Positions 1-13,500 of a stretch of DNA of 64,000 nucleotides are shown here, one piece after another. Position numbers and translations under genes: made by a program. This stretch comes from Biomphalaria glabrata (lineage: Eukaryota > Mollusca > Gastropoda > Planorbidae), in the NCBI RefSeq assembly GCF_947242115.1, contig NC_074717.1:41436701-41500700 (forward strand), in the 5' to 3' direction. The notes under the pieces are model-generated. The model saw nothing but the letters and a program-made list of their open reading frames with translations. It searched no databases and was not told the DNA's origin. Every line of letters begins with the position of its first letter. The stretch's first letter is position 1.

Positions 1-441
1 TGCTTACCAAAGCTGCTGACCACTAGGGATGTTCAATTTTTCTTTATTGTTTAGGATGAGAAGCATTCTCTAGAACTACAAGATCAGTGAAGAGCTATAA
101 CACTTTACTAATCATGGGGGAAGAACTAGGTAATATACAATAGAGCCACTTGCTGAGGGCAATTACTGCCCTTGGATTTATGTTTTGGATACCCATACTC
201 TACCAAAGTAGAAAGCCTGTATAGTAGGTGTTGGTGATATGAAGAATAATTTTTCAATTGAATGTTTACTTATTATTTTAATACATTTCTTGTGTAAAAT
301 AGTAACAAAACAAAATCTTGTCATGTTAAGCTGACTCCCCGGTAGAAACAAAATGGATTGTTTCTATCTTTATGTCCATCAGACAAAGTTTAAAAGAAAT
401 AAACAGAAACATTCACACATTTAAAAATGATTGACAATTTT
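1..441. other. Non-coding sequence downstream of MRPL38
   Basis: AT-rich sequence with no credible reading frame and no repeat that I recognise. It lies beyond the likely polyadenylation signal of MRPL38. Confidence 0.4.
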
Positions 442-447
442 TTTATT
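442..447 (-). terminator. Polyadenylation signal of MRPL38
   Basis: Reading the minus strand, AATAAA occurs about 200 bases after the MRPL38 stop codon, a normal distance for a short 3' UTR. A C-run follows on the plus strand at about 484-499, which is inside the inferred UTR. Confidence 0.5.
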
Positions 448-649
448 CAATGTTACTATACATTACAAAAATATTGAACTGATCCCCCCCCCCCCCCCCA
501 CCCCCATGTTAAAATAATTGCATACTTCTCAAGTTCAAGACAGTGAAAGAATACCTTGGATTAAAGTACACACACAAAAAATAATGAAAATTTCTAGAAT
601 AAAAAAGAAATGTGCGGAGTGAAGAACTACAATAAACAATCTGGGCGAA

Positions 650-3600
650 TCAGTCTTTGTTGTCTGTCAACTTAGCCCACTGCTTCTTGCCGAGCTTCAT
701 CTCCTGTATCTTACACTTCAGCCAAGTGGGGACTGATGGGGGGAGGACAACTGTGTTGGGGTACTTGGGTCGAGGTGCTGGGGGCTTCAGAGGATCAACA
801 TCCTTCAGCTTGACCTTCAGAACCTCCTCCTGTATGTCCTTGATGTGCCGATAATTATCTAAGTATCTGAAAGATTCATTGAAATGAGCAGTGAGAACAA
901 AATGAACAATAGGAGCAACGACTACGTTTGGTTTTCTGAAACTCAACCATTCTGTTTTGAAATCCGATAGGAAAACTATGTTTTCAAACAAGACTTACAC
1001 AATATAAACTGAAATAGGTTGGTAGCCTACATAATTTCAGAAAGGAAAATTTTTATATTTTTTTTAAATTTTTATACAGAGTTTAATTAATTCAAAAGTA
1101 CTGTAATAAATAATTTATATAACAAGTATTTATGTGTTTTTGGGTGCAAATGCTACTTATGTTTACTGATCACACGCACTATTGTTTAAAATAAAAAGTA
1201 CATTCAAACTTTAACTCATTTTTTTAAAACAAGATTTTATTGGCAGTTCATGCTATTGATGATGGACGTTCACATGTGCCAACAAAGTGTTATCTTAAGC
1301 CTATCCATCTTTCTTTTAATGCATGTATACAGCTTTGTTCTTTACATGACCAGATTTTAGGGAGGGGAGGTGAAAAGGGAGGGGGGGGGCTATGGCCCCC
1401 GCAAAATATATAAAAATATATCCAAATTTCGATAGACCCGAAACTTTTTTCTAACATTTTTAGGGCTAGCAAAAATGTCATGATTAAGAAGTGTACGCTT
1501 GTAGCATGCTTGGAATAAGTAAATACACCATTGGATTTACAACAGTGTGTCAACAAAGGGCCTTACTCTCCACAAGCTCTTTTTTTTTTAATAGAAAGTG
1601 AGATTTAATTGACAAGAACTCTTTCTTTGTTCTAAATTATAGCATGCTTTCAGATATAAATATTTTCATTTCTAAGTAGATCTTTTTTAAAGCTTTCGAA
1701 AAATTGTAGGGGCCCTCCACAAAACTCTTGCCCCAGAGGCTTCCACAAAACTCTTTCCCCAGGGGCCTCCAGATACTTAAATACGGCCCTGGTTCCTTAT
1801 ATCATAATCATAGAATTGTTGATGAGATTTACACAGCTTTTTTTTTCAAAAAAATCATCTTTAGATAGCAAATTCATCTTCAACAACATTAAAAAGCATG
1901 ATGTGTGGCTAAGAGGTACACACCAATAACACTATCTATCAAGGGAGCTCGAATTTGAGATGTGTTTGCTGAGCGTTAAGGTAGCACAGAAACCTTCTCC
2001 CAGATACCCTTTAACCTCACTGGTCCATAGTGCACTGAGCATGTTATAAGCATGAAAGATACGCTATACAAAAGCGATCTAAAAAATGGTAAAAATAGTT
2101 AATATACATATGTTTAAACAAAATGCATGATGCATCTATTTCAACTATGAAAATGGAGTTTTATATTAATTCTCAATTACTAATACTTTATCTGTACAGA
2201 TTCATAACAAAAAACTATAGACTTACACATTGAAAGGCCGTCTGTGAGGAAAGTCCTCCTGAAGAGGATAGTACTCGGGTGGATGGAGAAATTCAAATCT
2301 TGGCTCTTTCATATCTGATCAGTAGAAGACAAAAAATAAATGGTCCACCATATGTATGTCAGAATGTTCTGTACCATACGCCGCACAGCAACTCTGAAGA
2401 AACTCAGTCACTCATCAAACAACTTACCAGCCACTTACTTCATTATTTACAAGTCTCGATACATACATGTTCATAAATCATAACTCACTGAAATATTCAA
2501 AAACCCAGACACTTTCACAAATCATGCTTATCAACTTCAGTCCAGCCAATCAACATTTGTCCATTCCTACAGGTCACCAAGTACAAGCATCTTTCTGTCA
2601 CAAAGAATTAGAACTATAACAAAAGTTATGAGACAACCATTTGCTAGCACTACATACAATCATGAGCTACACAGCTGCACATAGAGCTTTCAAACTGATT
2701 GTAGCAATGTAGGCTACACTTTGAGATATCAACACAGACCCAGCAGCATTGTAATGTACTCACGGGCACAGGTTCAAGAATATGATGCGGGTTCCCCCAC
2801 CCCCTCCAACTTATAGAAACTAGAAGATTGAGGGACAAAGTAAAAAATGTGTATCAGAACATGTAGAAAAATGACATTCAATTTGATGTACTGCCTTTTA
2901 AAATAATTGTGAGCTTACATTCAATTCAGTAGCAACTTTTTACAAGTAACTGTGTCATGACACCCAACACTCTTACGCCTCTTAAAAGTAAAGAATTGTT
3001 ATCTTTCAATAAGTCAAGGGCCAAGGTGCAAGAACCCTTTCAGGTCTTGGTTGTTACACAGTTGCATTAAATATTTATTGCAACCAAAGTGCTAGCTATT
3101 GTAGCACTAAAAAAAAAAAAAAAACAATACTTGCATAAAATGTTGATTTTTTAAATATTTTTGGAAGACTAAAACACTACAGTAATATTATATATATATC
3201 TAGTGGGAAGCGTGGTCGAGAGGCTAAGTGCACTTGAACTTGGCTTGGCTACCTAGAAGGGGGCTCCAGGTTTGACACCCGACTCGGACAGAGTTGTGTT
3301 TACTAGCGACAAAAGGCAGCATGGAAAACCAACTCCTAGATACCCCCTCCCCGCCACTGGTCCATAAATGAGATTGGACCAAAGCGCTCTGAGCATGCTA
3401 TAAGCATGAAAGTAGCGCTATATAAAAGCTATAATAATAACAAGAAGAGTTGAAAATGAGCATCTTTTTTTTTTGAAGGACCATCTGTAACTTATAAGAT
3501 AAGATTGTACTTGTTCATGATAATTTATTAAAAGTTTTAAAACTACTAGCGAAACAGTCATCTTATCATGTACTTTTTAATGTACCCTATTCAAAAGACA

Positions 3601-4530
3601 AACACAGAGAGCAAAGACGCATGCCAACTCAGCTGAACCTTGGAAGCTTACTGACCTAACAAATGATGAAAAACTGAGGTGATAGACTTGTCCCATTCAC
3701 TCTGGAAAAACAACAAGCTAGCAGGCGTCATGTCCTCCTGGTGGCTTCTGTAAAACTCTAAAGTGCTAAATGACCTTGCTTTTAAAGATAAGCTGAAAGA
3801 AAAACAAAACATTGTTTGAGCAAAAGAATGAACTTTAAAAAAAAAAAACAAGAACAAATAACAAAACATAAAATGGATGATTAAAAAAGAATGTGTCATC
3901 AGGACAAGCAAAACAGCATATCTCTAAATGCTCCAAAACTGGTTGTTCACTCCACTGCTAACAGATTCAACTGACTTTTTTTTTTAACAAGATGGGGCAC
4001 TGCCACATTGGCATCACAGGGTTCAAACAAAGAAGAAGTGCTAAAGACCTTGTCACCTGACCTCACAGTGTGTGACTTTTTCCTGTGGAGGTATGTTAAC
4101 AACAAAGTTTTTGCTCCAGCTTAGCCAGTAAATATCAATGACATGAAAAGATTGAATAACAGCTGCAATCAACACAGAGAGTGGGGACATCCTAAAGCGC
4201 GTATAGGATGAATTTTCATATTGGCTTGATGTTGTCTGTGCCGCCAGGAGTGGTCACATTATTTTTATTAAACACACAGTGACAAATGTCTTACCAGGCT
4301 CTCTGCTTACACTGCACAACACAACCAACTAAAAGAACTTGACAATCAGGCCTCTAAATAACTGCACAACATAACACAACCAACTCAAAGAACTTGGCAA
4401 CTCAGGCTCTAAATAAGTAACTCCTTATAACAGACCTGCCTACCAAAAAAAGTCCAAATGCGTAACGCTGATGGTCAAAATGCGTATTTTGGCACCAGAA
4501 TGCGTAACACTTACGCGATCCACTATTTTG

Positions 4531-4571
<41 letters not shown>

Positions 4572-7500
4572 GATCGCGATGTCATGATTAGATCTACAAT
4601 CTAAATCTAGATCAATACGACAATTGTCGGACAATAGAGATGATATCTAGACTAGATCTGGATCTATAGTCTATATAATGAATATAATCTACTCTAGATC
4701 TGTGCTCAAGAGTGTTACCGATGCCGTGGATCTGCTCGGGTCACGGAGGTCACGATCCGCTACAAACGTAGGTCTACTCCAAACTTTCGTGGGCCTACTT
4801 TCATCCTTGATCTATTATTCTATACTAAGACTGAGAATCTAGTCTAGATCTAGACTAGATGGTAGTAGATGTTATCGATCTAGATCTAGACCTATTCTAG
4901 TCAATCTAAATCATACTACAACTAAATTGGATCTAGATTGTAGAGTAATGTAGAGAATCATGACATAATGATAACGTAATCATGATACGGTAATGACTAG
5001 TTAGATCTATTCCTGTATTACAAGTTATCTAGATTCTAGAATCCAGATCTAGACTAGATATCTACAATGTCACTCAATGTGTTTTGAATCGATAGCACTT
5101 CGATATTTTTTTCTATACAAATGAATACGGGAATCAGGGATTCAACATAATTAATTTCTACTAATGAACTTTTCAACTTACAAAAAAAAAAAAAAAAAAA
5201 AAAGTCACGTTGGTGTATCAGCTAACTGACGGTACCAACCTGGTACCAACCCGCCACTCCCTCAATCTCGCGTTCTTCATTTCTAGACTAATTCTAATTG
5301 CTTTTAAGAACCAATCAACGTATAGATCTGGACACAATGTGTTCCCCCAACTTTTCTGTCCCCCCCCCCCCCAACAGGACGGCTTAGCGTGACCTCCGTG
5401 ACCACTTGTAAGCTAGTCTAGAGAGGGGGGGAAAAAAAGGATAAGAAATGCGTAACGCGACGGGTTAAATGCGTATTTGCGTACTGACGGTCATTTTTGG
5501 GAGATTTTGCGTAACGAATACGCATTTTGCGTAACGGTAGGCAGGTCTGCTATAATAACAATAAATTCACAGCCAATGCTGTACATTTGGAAACACAGAA
5601 CACTGACTGTATTGTAAAACAATATACATCCTCTTTATACACGAGCAACACACATTTTATAACTATAATTTTTTATAAAGCTAATAGGAAAAAAAAAAGA
5701 AGATGCTTTCTATTATTATATTTGATCTGTCTGGATCAACCACAACAATAACCAGCTAATTCATTCTGCTGTGTATTAAGCAAGCATATGAACCATTATA
5801 ATGCAGATTGTTATTCTGCAACTGGTTTTGTATTGTCCCCTTATAGATATTTTAACTATTTCCAGTAAGGCTTCAGTTGTCTACCCATAAGTTGATTTTA
5901 AACTTTTGTTACAATGTGTGTGATGTTACGTGAAAATAAAAGTAATACAAAAATAAATCACAGTTTGGTGTACTATTTAAAAACAACAATTCATACCAAT
6001 TTTCAGGTCTTTGAACATCTTTAAAATCAATCTTTTTTTTCTGTTTGAACAAGATAAACACATATCTCAGGAACCCAACGCCTTTAGGTGGGAACGGCTG
6101 AAGATAATTGCACACTGTTTCCCCCTTGTCAACCAGACTACCAGGTATATTTCCTCTGGAAAAAGAAACAAAAAAAATAAATAAATTACAAAAAATACAT
6201 CTTCTGGGCATTAAAATTATTATTATATGAACTATATGCAATAATAAAAAAAAAAAAGGCTTTCAAGTCTAACGATTAACCATATAGCCCTAAAGCAGTT
6301 GTCAGAAACTATCACCCATCCCTGAGAGAAGGGGTTTAACTCTGTATCAGTTATTTAAAAAAAATTGTTTTTGTTTTACTAAATTCACAAAAAAAAAAAA
6401 AAAAAAAAAACACTCTTCCTTTAATGAGAGGAGACTCATCATCATCATCATCATCAAACTCCATTAGAGTGAGGGCTTGAGAGGCTCAAATCCTCTCTTG
6501 CAAAAGCCCTGGACAGAAACCCTGCTGTCTTGCGTAGTGCATGAATGTCGCCATACAGGTCGAGAATTTTGGGTTTCCCAGACCTGTCGAGACGGAGATC
6601 AGCAAGTCTGGGGCAGTCAAACAGAATATGAGGCACGGTTTCCTCTTCTTCCCCGCAGCGAGGGCACCGTGAATCGAAATTTGGCCATAGCCGCGAGAAA
6701 TATGAGCCAACAGGACAGTGGCCTGTCCTGCACTGTGCTATAATAGCTTGCTCAGGCCTGGACAGCCTCCACCACGGGGAAGTGCGGTCAGGGCGCTTCA
6801 TGCGCTCCCAGACTCCACGGGCTTTTTGGGACTTGTCCCAGCACTCAAACCACTTTTCCATTTCTGTTTTTTGTATTATAGCCAGGGCTTGATGAAAGCT
6901 TACAGCCTGATCAGTGGGTGGAATTTGCCCTCCCTGGTGGGCCAAAGAGTCTGCGATTGTGTTGCCAGTCACACCTATGTGACTCGGTACCCACTGCATT
7001 ATTACAGGGGTGCCATAGCGTTGTTTGATGTTATGTGAAGCCATGATGACAGTGTTGTCAGAAACTATCACCCATCCCTGAGAGAAGGGGTTTAACTCTG
7101 TATCAGTTATTTAAAAAAAATTGCTTTTGTTTTACTAAATTCACAAAAAAAAAAAAAGAAAAAACAAAACACTCTTCCTTTAATGAGAGGAGACTAGACC
7201 TTGGGATTAACATAATGTTTAAAGTCATAAATAGCTCCATAAAATATCATGTCAGATTTAGTGGCATTCTAATGACCAGTTTGACTAGACCTAACATAAT
7301 CAATGCTGGATCTAGCTCAATTTTTTCTTCACTATCCCTACTATTGGTCTCAAATTCTTCTTCTTATTTTTCGTTCTCATTGTTATGTTGGAGTGTTCAG
7401 ATGAGTAGACCAATACATGAGATGAACTGCGCAGTGGTTTCCAAATCAGGGAGCTCTCCATATAGTTTCCTTTCTATTGGGGTGATTTGGGGCCAATGTC

Positions 7501-10500
7501 TTATACGGGCCTCTTGGTACAGAGAGCAGTTTTGGATTATGTGGTCTGCATTCTCTGGTGCTACACCACTGGTCTCAAATGACTCTAAGTCACTTACCCT
7601 AACCATTATTTCCTTATTCTACAGCTGAAACATTAATATTCCCACTAAAATCATATTCAATTAAAGCCTACAGATTAGCCTAAACATGTTCCATTTTTGT
7701 AGGCTATCAAAAATAAAAACACCTAATTAAAAAAAAAAAAAAGATAAAAATCCACTCTAAAAATAGCTTCACTATCGCTGACTTAGGTCAGAAATGTAAA
7801 GGTATAGTATAAGGTATGGTTTAAAATCTAGCAGCGCATGTGCAAACAAAACAACTCTAAATCGGTGATTGTAGAGGACTCTAATTGTGAAATGGTTAAG
7901 AAATTGAGCAGTATTTGATTTCACTATGTAGATGTTGTTATATGAACTAGGTATATCAATTAAAAAGCAACTATTAGGCTTGATTCTCACATAAACCAAT
8001 GCAGTATTTCTTTGCTGCTATCCTCAAGATTACCATCTGGACTTGTCATAATTAAACTCCACAAACTATCATCTGATGATTCAAAATTCACAACTGGCTT
8101 GGACGAAGCCTGAATTTAGGAAAGAAAAAAAAAATCTTTTACAATATGTTGAGCATGATATAAATACAAATGTTCATTTTGTAAAAGTTATTAATAATTG
8201 CAATTATATAATGAATAAAGATTTTATTTACAATAGTAGCAATTAAGAGTGACAATAATATTAATAAAATTGATTCAAATTTTAGATAGTTTGTATATAA
8301 CTATAGAAGTATTACAAAAGAAAATCTGCTGCAGAGGACAGACATAAACGGCAAAAAGAAAATATAAATCAACCAATGATTATGCCTAAGCTAGATGTGG
8401 AAAAATATGTATGTCACAGCTAGAGCTGCGTAGTCAAGGGAAAAACTGCATTCCTCTAAGACAAGCCTTATTATTATTATTAAAATATTATTACAGAAAT
8501 ATATAATATATAAATTAAAAAAACAACAACATTAAGTCATAAACGTGTTCATTAATTTTAATAATGCTATCTTTTTAATAGTTTTCCAACTCTTTTTTTT
8601 TATACGTAATTTTTCTATAGGAAAGAAAATTTTTTATTTATTTCATGTTACCATTTTTTTAAAAGTATTATTAAATACAGTCAACTCCAGTAAATCAAAC
8701 CATATAGATCCTAATAACCTAATAATGTTTCAGATTTAATCTGAATAAGCAGCACCTTTGATGATGTCGCTGTCAGCATAATGTAGTAGGCAGGGAAAAA
8801 AATGCCAAACTGCGTAAGTGTGATTACACATCCCTGCTAGACACCGCTGCTGACCTCAAAAGGTGCTGACTGGGCTCCATTACATTTCACAGTACATACT
8901 GTTCCCAAATGAAAACACTTAATGAACTTTGGTAGTTTTGGAGGGCATCCTATTTTTCTTAAGTTAGAAAAAAAAAGGCCACTTCTGCTTTCCATGTTAA
9001 AGGCTTTGTATTTATATAATATTTTATCTGTGTAACTACACCTCTTGTCAAAAATTAAAACAAATATATATACCCTCCTGAAAAACATAATTCAAACAAT
9101 GCTGAAAAGCTTACATTTATTTGGTTCTGGTGAATATTGTTTGTTATCACATCATCATGCACTCCACCCTATTTACTTGATGAAAACCAATGACTATAGT
9201 CACACTTCTTGAAAGTCTCACTATTTCATTGTTAACTTTTTTTTCTCAGAAACTACCCTATCTTCAGCATCTCTCATTCCATTTAATTAAAATATATACA
9301 TAAAAAAAAATTCCCCTTTCAGACCATGCGGCCTATAGGGCAGATGATGTAAAGGCCATCTGTTTCTTTGACCAACAGTTAATGAGCAGGGTGTCATGTG
9401 GATGGCTGCCTGGTCACAGGTTTGCGCGCTGGACTGTTGTTAGGACTTATTGATGGTCATGGGTTGCAACCCTGCCCACTCCCATCCCCTGATGTCCTGT
9501 GGGAGGGTTGGACTAGGAAGTAAACTATCTTCAACTCTGAAGGATCAACTGAAACATGTAAGACATTTTTACAAACAATGACCAACCACATTTACTTTCA
9601 CTAACTAAAGTCAGGTACCCACAAGAGTTGGGTGGACTCAGGGCGCCCTAAAAATCCTGAAATTCAAATTCCCAGTTTTCACAAGAATAAGAACCCGGGA
9701 CCCTTGAAAAGCAAGCGCTTAACCACTCAGCCACAGCGTCCCCAAAATATACATACTTAGCCAATTAAATTATTAAATTTTAGTCAAAAAGATTCTTCAA
9801 TATAATGGACATTTATTTTCAGCACGTGGAACTGGTCATCTGTCACTCCAGGCAAAGCTTGGAAATGCTGATTCCATCTTCAAAAGTGAAAATTCCTTTT
9901 AAATAATGTTGCATGTCTACCTTATGTTAAAAAAAAAGCAACTAAAATCATAAAAGTTGACTTACATCACAGGCTGGTATAATATTTCCAAATCTGACAG
10001 GGGTGACATACTCTTCATTATAATCATAGGATATATGCAGAGGTATGACAGGGAGGAAGTGAGCCCCATCAAACAAGTCTCGGAATATACCGTAGTGCTC
10101 TGAAATAGTTTTCACATGTTCTGGCATCCTCTCTCTGTACCATTCATCTCGCACTTGATCAAGGTCAACGTGTACTGAGGAGATCAACAAAAGTCTTTCA
10201 AATGAATGACTGGAAAAAGCAGTTTTATATTTACACACTCTTCTTCTACCTCAACTAACTATACAAATTAACATACATTCTTTACTTCAAAAGTTTCTGT
10301 GGCCCACGGTTAACGAAGGTGTCATGTGGCCAGCACAACGACCAACTGCCTTTACTTTTCCTCAACTAATGTCAGGTACCCATGAGAACTGTGTGGACTC
10401 AAAGGCGCCCAAATATCCCAAAATAATAATCCCAGTCTTCACCAGGATTCAAACCCAGGACCTAGGTTCAAAAGCCAAGCGCTTTACCACTCAGCCTTCT

Positions 10501-13500
10501 CTTCTAATACATACTACTAAGAATGTTCATGAGTTAGAATGATAAGCCCTCCCATAGATACAGAAATATATAGATTGGAAGGTGCTACGACTTTTTTTCT
10601 TCATTTATTGAAATGAAAATGTAGCAGAAAATTTAAACAAAGAAACAAATATTTCAAATAATACAAACATTCCCCATGGCGTGCTGCAGCTTCTAAAGGC
10701 TGCCTCTTTTCAATCCATTTCTTAACCATTGTTCTATCTGTTGAACTTTTTTGTGTGTTGTCATAGCGAAGTCCAATATTGATTCCATGGCTGGCTGGCA
10801 ACTGATATCTAGATTTCCAATCTGAAATAAATAAATTATTATCAACATGAATGAGATTTACTTTTCCTTAACAAGAAAAATAAATACTCTAATTAGTTAT
10901 CTAAAAATAGCAAACTATTTTATACTAAAAAAAATCTATTCGTTAATTAAACATAAAGCAATTCAGTTGCCAGACCCAAGTTGTTGGCTGTATGGATGGT
11001 ATGTTGATTGTGGTTGTTTGGTAGGTTGGTTGTGGTAGGTTGACAGGTTGGTTGTGGTTGTTTGGATTGATGAATAAATATTTTTTATGATTGGTTGTGG
11101 TTAGGATGGATAGCTGGTTCTTGTTGGTTGGCTGTATGGATGGGTGGTTGGCTGATATGTTGGTTGTGGTTGTTTGACAGGTTGGTTGTTGTTGGTTGGC
11201 TGGATAGATGGGAGGTTTACAATGATTAGCTGGTTGGTAGGTTGGCTGATATGTTGGTTGTGGTTTCTTGAATGGTTGGTTGGTATGTTGGATGTGGTTG
11301 GTTGGATGGATGGTGATGGTTGGCTGGTATGTTGGCTGACTTGATGGATAATTGTTTTGTTAAATGGTTGGCTGGTTAGATGTGGTTTGTTGGTTGTGGT
11401 TGAATGGATGATTGTTTTGTTGTAACGGGCGTGATCTTTTTTTAAGTTAGACATTTCTGCCGCTGACCTTTTTTTCACACAAAGTTGTCAGTACAATAAA
11501 GTGCAATTGTCGGAAGAAATTAAACCATCTAGAGACAAACAAAACTCCACAAGAATCACACTAGCGAAGACGTTTTGAAATGCTCTCTTCAAAAAGTTTT
11601 GACCTATTTTTTGCATACGCCTCTTGACAAATCTTATTAGAAGATGAACCGAGGTCTCTTACTTTACTTAAGATATTTTAAATTTTTCAAAACATCTAAT
11701 ATTACAAATATTTAGATATGGATTAATAACTACAATGAAAATAAAACATTTTTTCGCTGCCCTCCCCCTTTTCATATTGTTGGCTTGTAGCTCCAGACAG
11801 CTAGTACAACTGACCTGATGTAGGCGTTTTATAATTTCTAATAAATAAACTGGTCTTCCAGAAACTGACGGATCATCACTCAACCATTCTGGTTGATACA
11901 CCCGTCTAGCGCTGGCCTGGGGCGATTTTGTCGGCTGACTACACACACACAACTACCCATATCTGCACCACCACCAAAGTTTTAGCCCTAGGATATCTGA
12001 AGTGCTTACTGCAAAATGACGGGAAAATATTGATAAATTTCTAATATTCGATCTGCGATATTTTGTCTGGACACATGCGCGAATACAGTGACCTGGTCTA
12101 ACGGGCTCAAGCTTGCCCTAAAGCCGGCCCGCTCTAGCGCCAGGATACTGGTACTTTAAAAACACCCAACAAGTTGCTCGTTAAACATCCGTTCGACAAT
12201 TTTGCCTTCTGAAGGGGTTGTCTTCCTGGTTCTCTCTTCCTCATTCTCATGGATATTAGTGAAATGGGTCTGTATGAGTTAGTTATCTTGAAGATAAGAA
12301 CAAACATCACTTGTCCAGTTGTTACAGCTGATTTACTGTTGGTGTTTTGACATGCCCCAGTTTAACATTATCCATGAAAGAAACATTTTGCCAAAACAGC
12401 CTGTAAAATGTTTTACATGTTTCGGATGTTCCTTCAGAGATAGACTGGTGCAATTTTTGCAGAGATGAATGTGAACACTAGATGGATGCAGCACAGAAGA
12501 AAACGGAGCTACAAATGTTGAGATTGATGAAACAAAATACTTTCATTGTAAATACCATAGAAGAGGTCAGTGGAGAGAAGGCCACTATGTGTTTGAAGGT
12601 GTTGTGTGTTGAAAGACTTTCTAAAAAATCTTTTCTAGTGGAATGCACATAGTATATCATGTATTGGCTGCTTATGCTAAAGTAGGAAATATAACTAATG
12701 GACTTTACATTCTATAGTAAAACATCAAGACAACTTCATAGACCAAACGATAGTGACACACACACAAAACATTCATGGATGAGACATTATTAACATGCAT
12801 GACTAGATTGAAACATGAAATGCTTAGGACATCTTCTTTTTTAAGTAATGTTTGTAACCTATAAGATTAGAAGCCATTTTTGTTTATTTTAAAGATTATA
12901 ATTGGGCCTTTTAGATGGTAGAAATAAGTATTATTATTGGTTAACTTTAAGTTCATTTTTCAATTTTGTTATTGTTTAATTATTCTGGATTCAATTAAAT
13001 CTAATATTTCGTACATTTACAGCCATTCTATATCTTATATTATTCACTCCCAGCATACATTTTCTGGATTAATTTGATTGCTGTAATTTTAAACTAGTTT
13101 ATATTTTATTTTTTGGAATAATACTAGGATGTGGCATAACAAAACCTAAATAATAACATAAGAAATAATTATTAATTATATTGGTAATTATATTGTTATC
13201 TAATAAACCTAGAAATAAATCTAGATCTAAAACAATTACTCTGCATATAAAAAATGAAAAATTTAGCCCTAAAAATATATATTATATCTAGCTAGATCTA
13301 AAACAATTACTCTGCATATGAAATTTAGCCCTAAAAATATATACCTAGCTAGATCTAGATCAATTACTTAGCAAGTGAAAAATTCAGCCATAAAAAATAT
13401 AAGCTATATTTAGAACTATATTACTCCTCTTTCTTTTTTGCATGGTTAACACATTTCACTTGCACAAAATCCAAATTGTCAAATACTTTGTAATTTTTTT

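Noticed and set aside
9660-9745. tRNA genes at SINE heads (also 3210, 10440, 22390, 40255, 51730, 63840)
   Set aside because: A and B boxes are present but the acceptor stems do not pair and each is fused to a repeated body; they are SINE promoters.
11101-11478. Antisense frame rich in Q, P, T, S and N
   Set aside because: It is the translation of the TTGGTTG minisatellite.
11668-11952. Open antisense frame with [15 protein letters not shown]...[10 protein letters not shown] and a GTCAGT donor in MRPL38 intron 1
   Set aside because: No ATG, an in-frame stop upstream, and the phase does not fit between MRPL38 exons 1 and 2. I do not recognise the peptide, so it is not listed as an exon.
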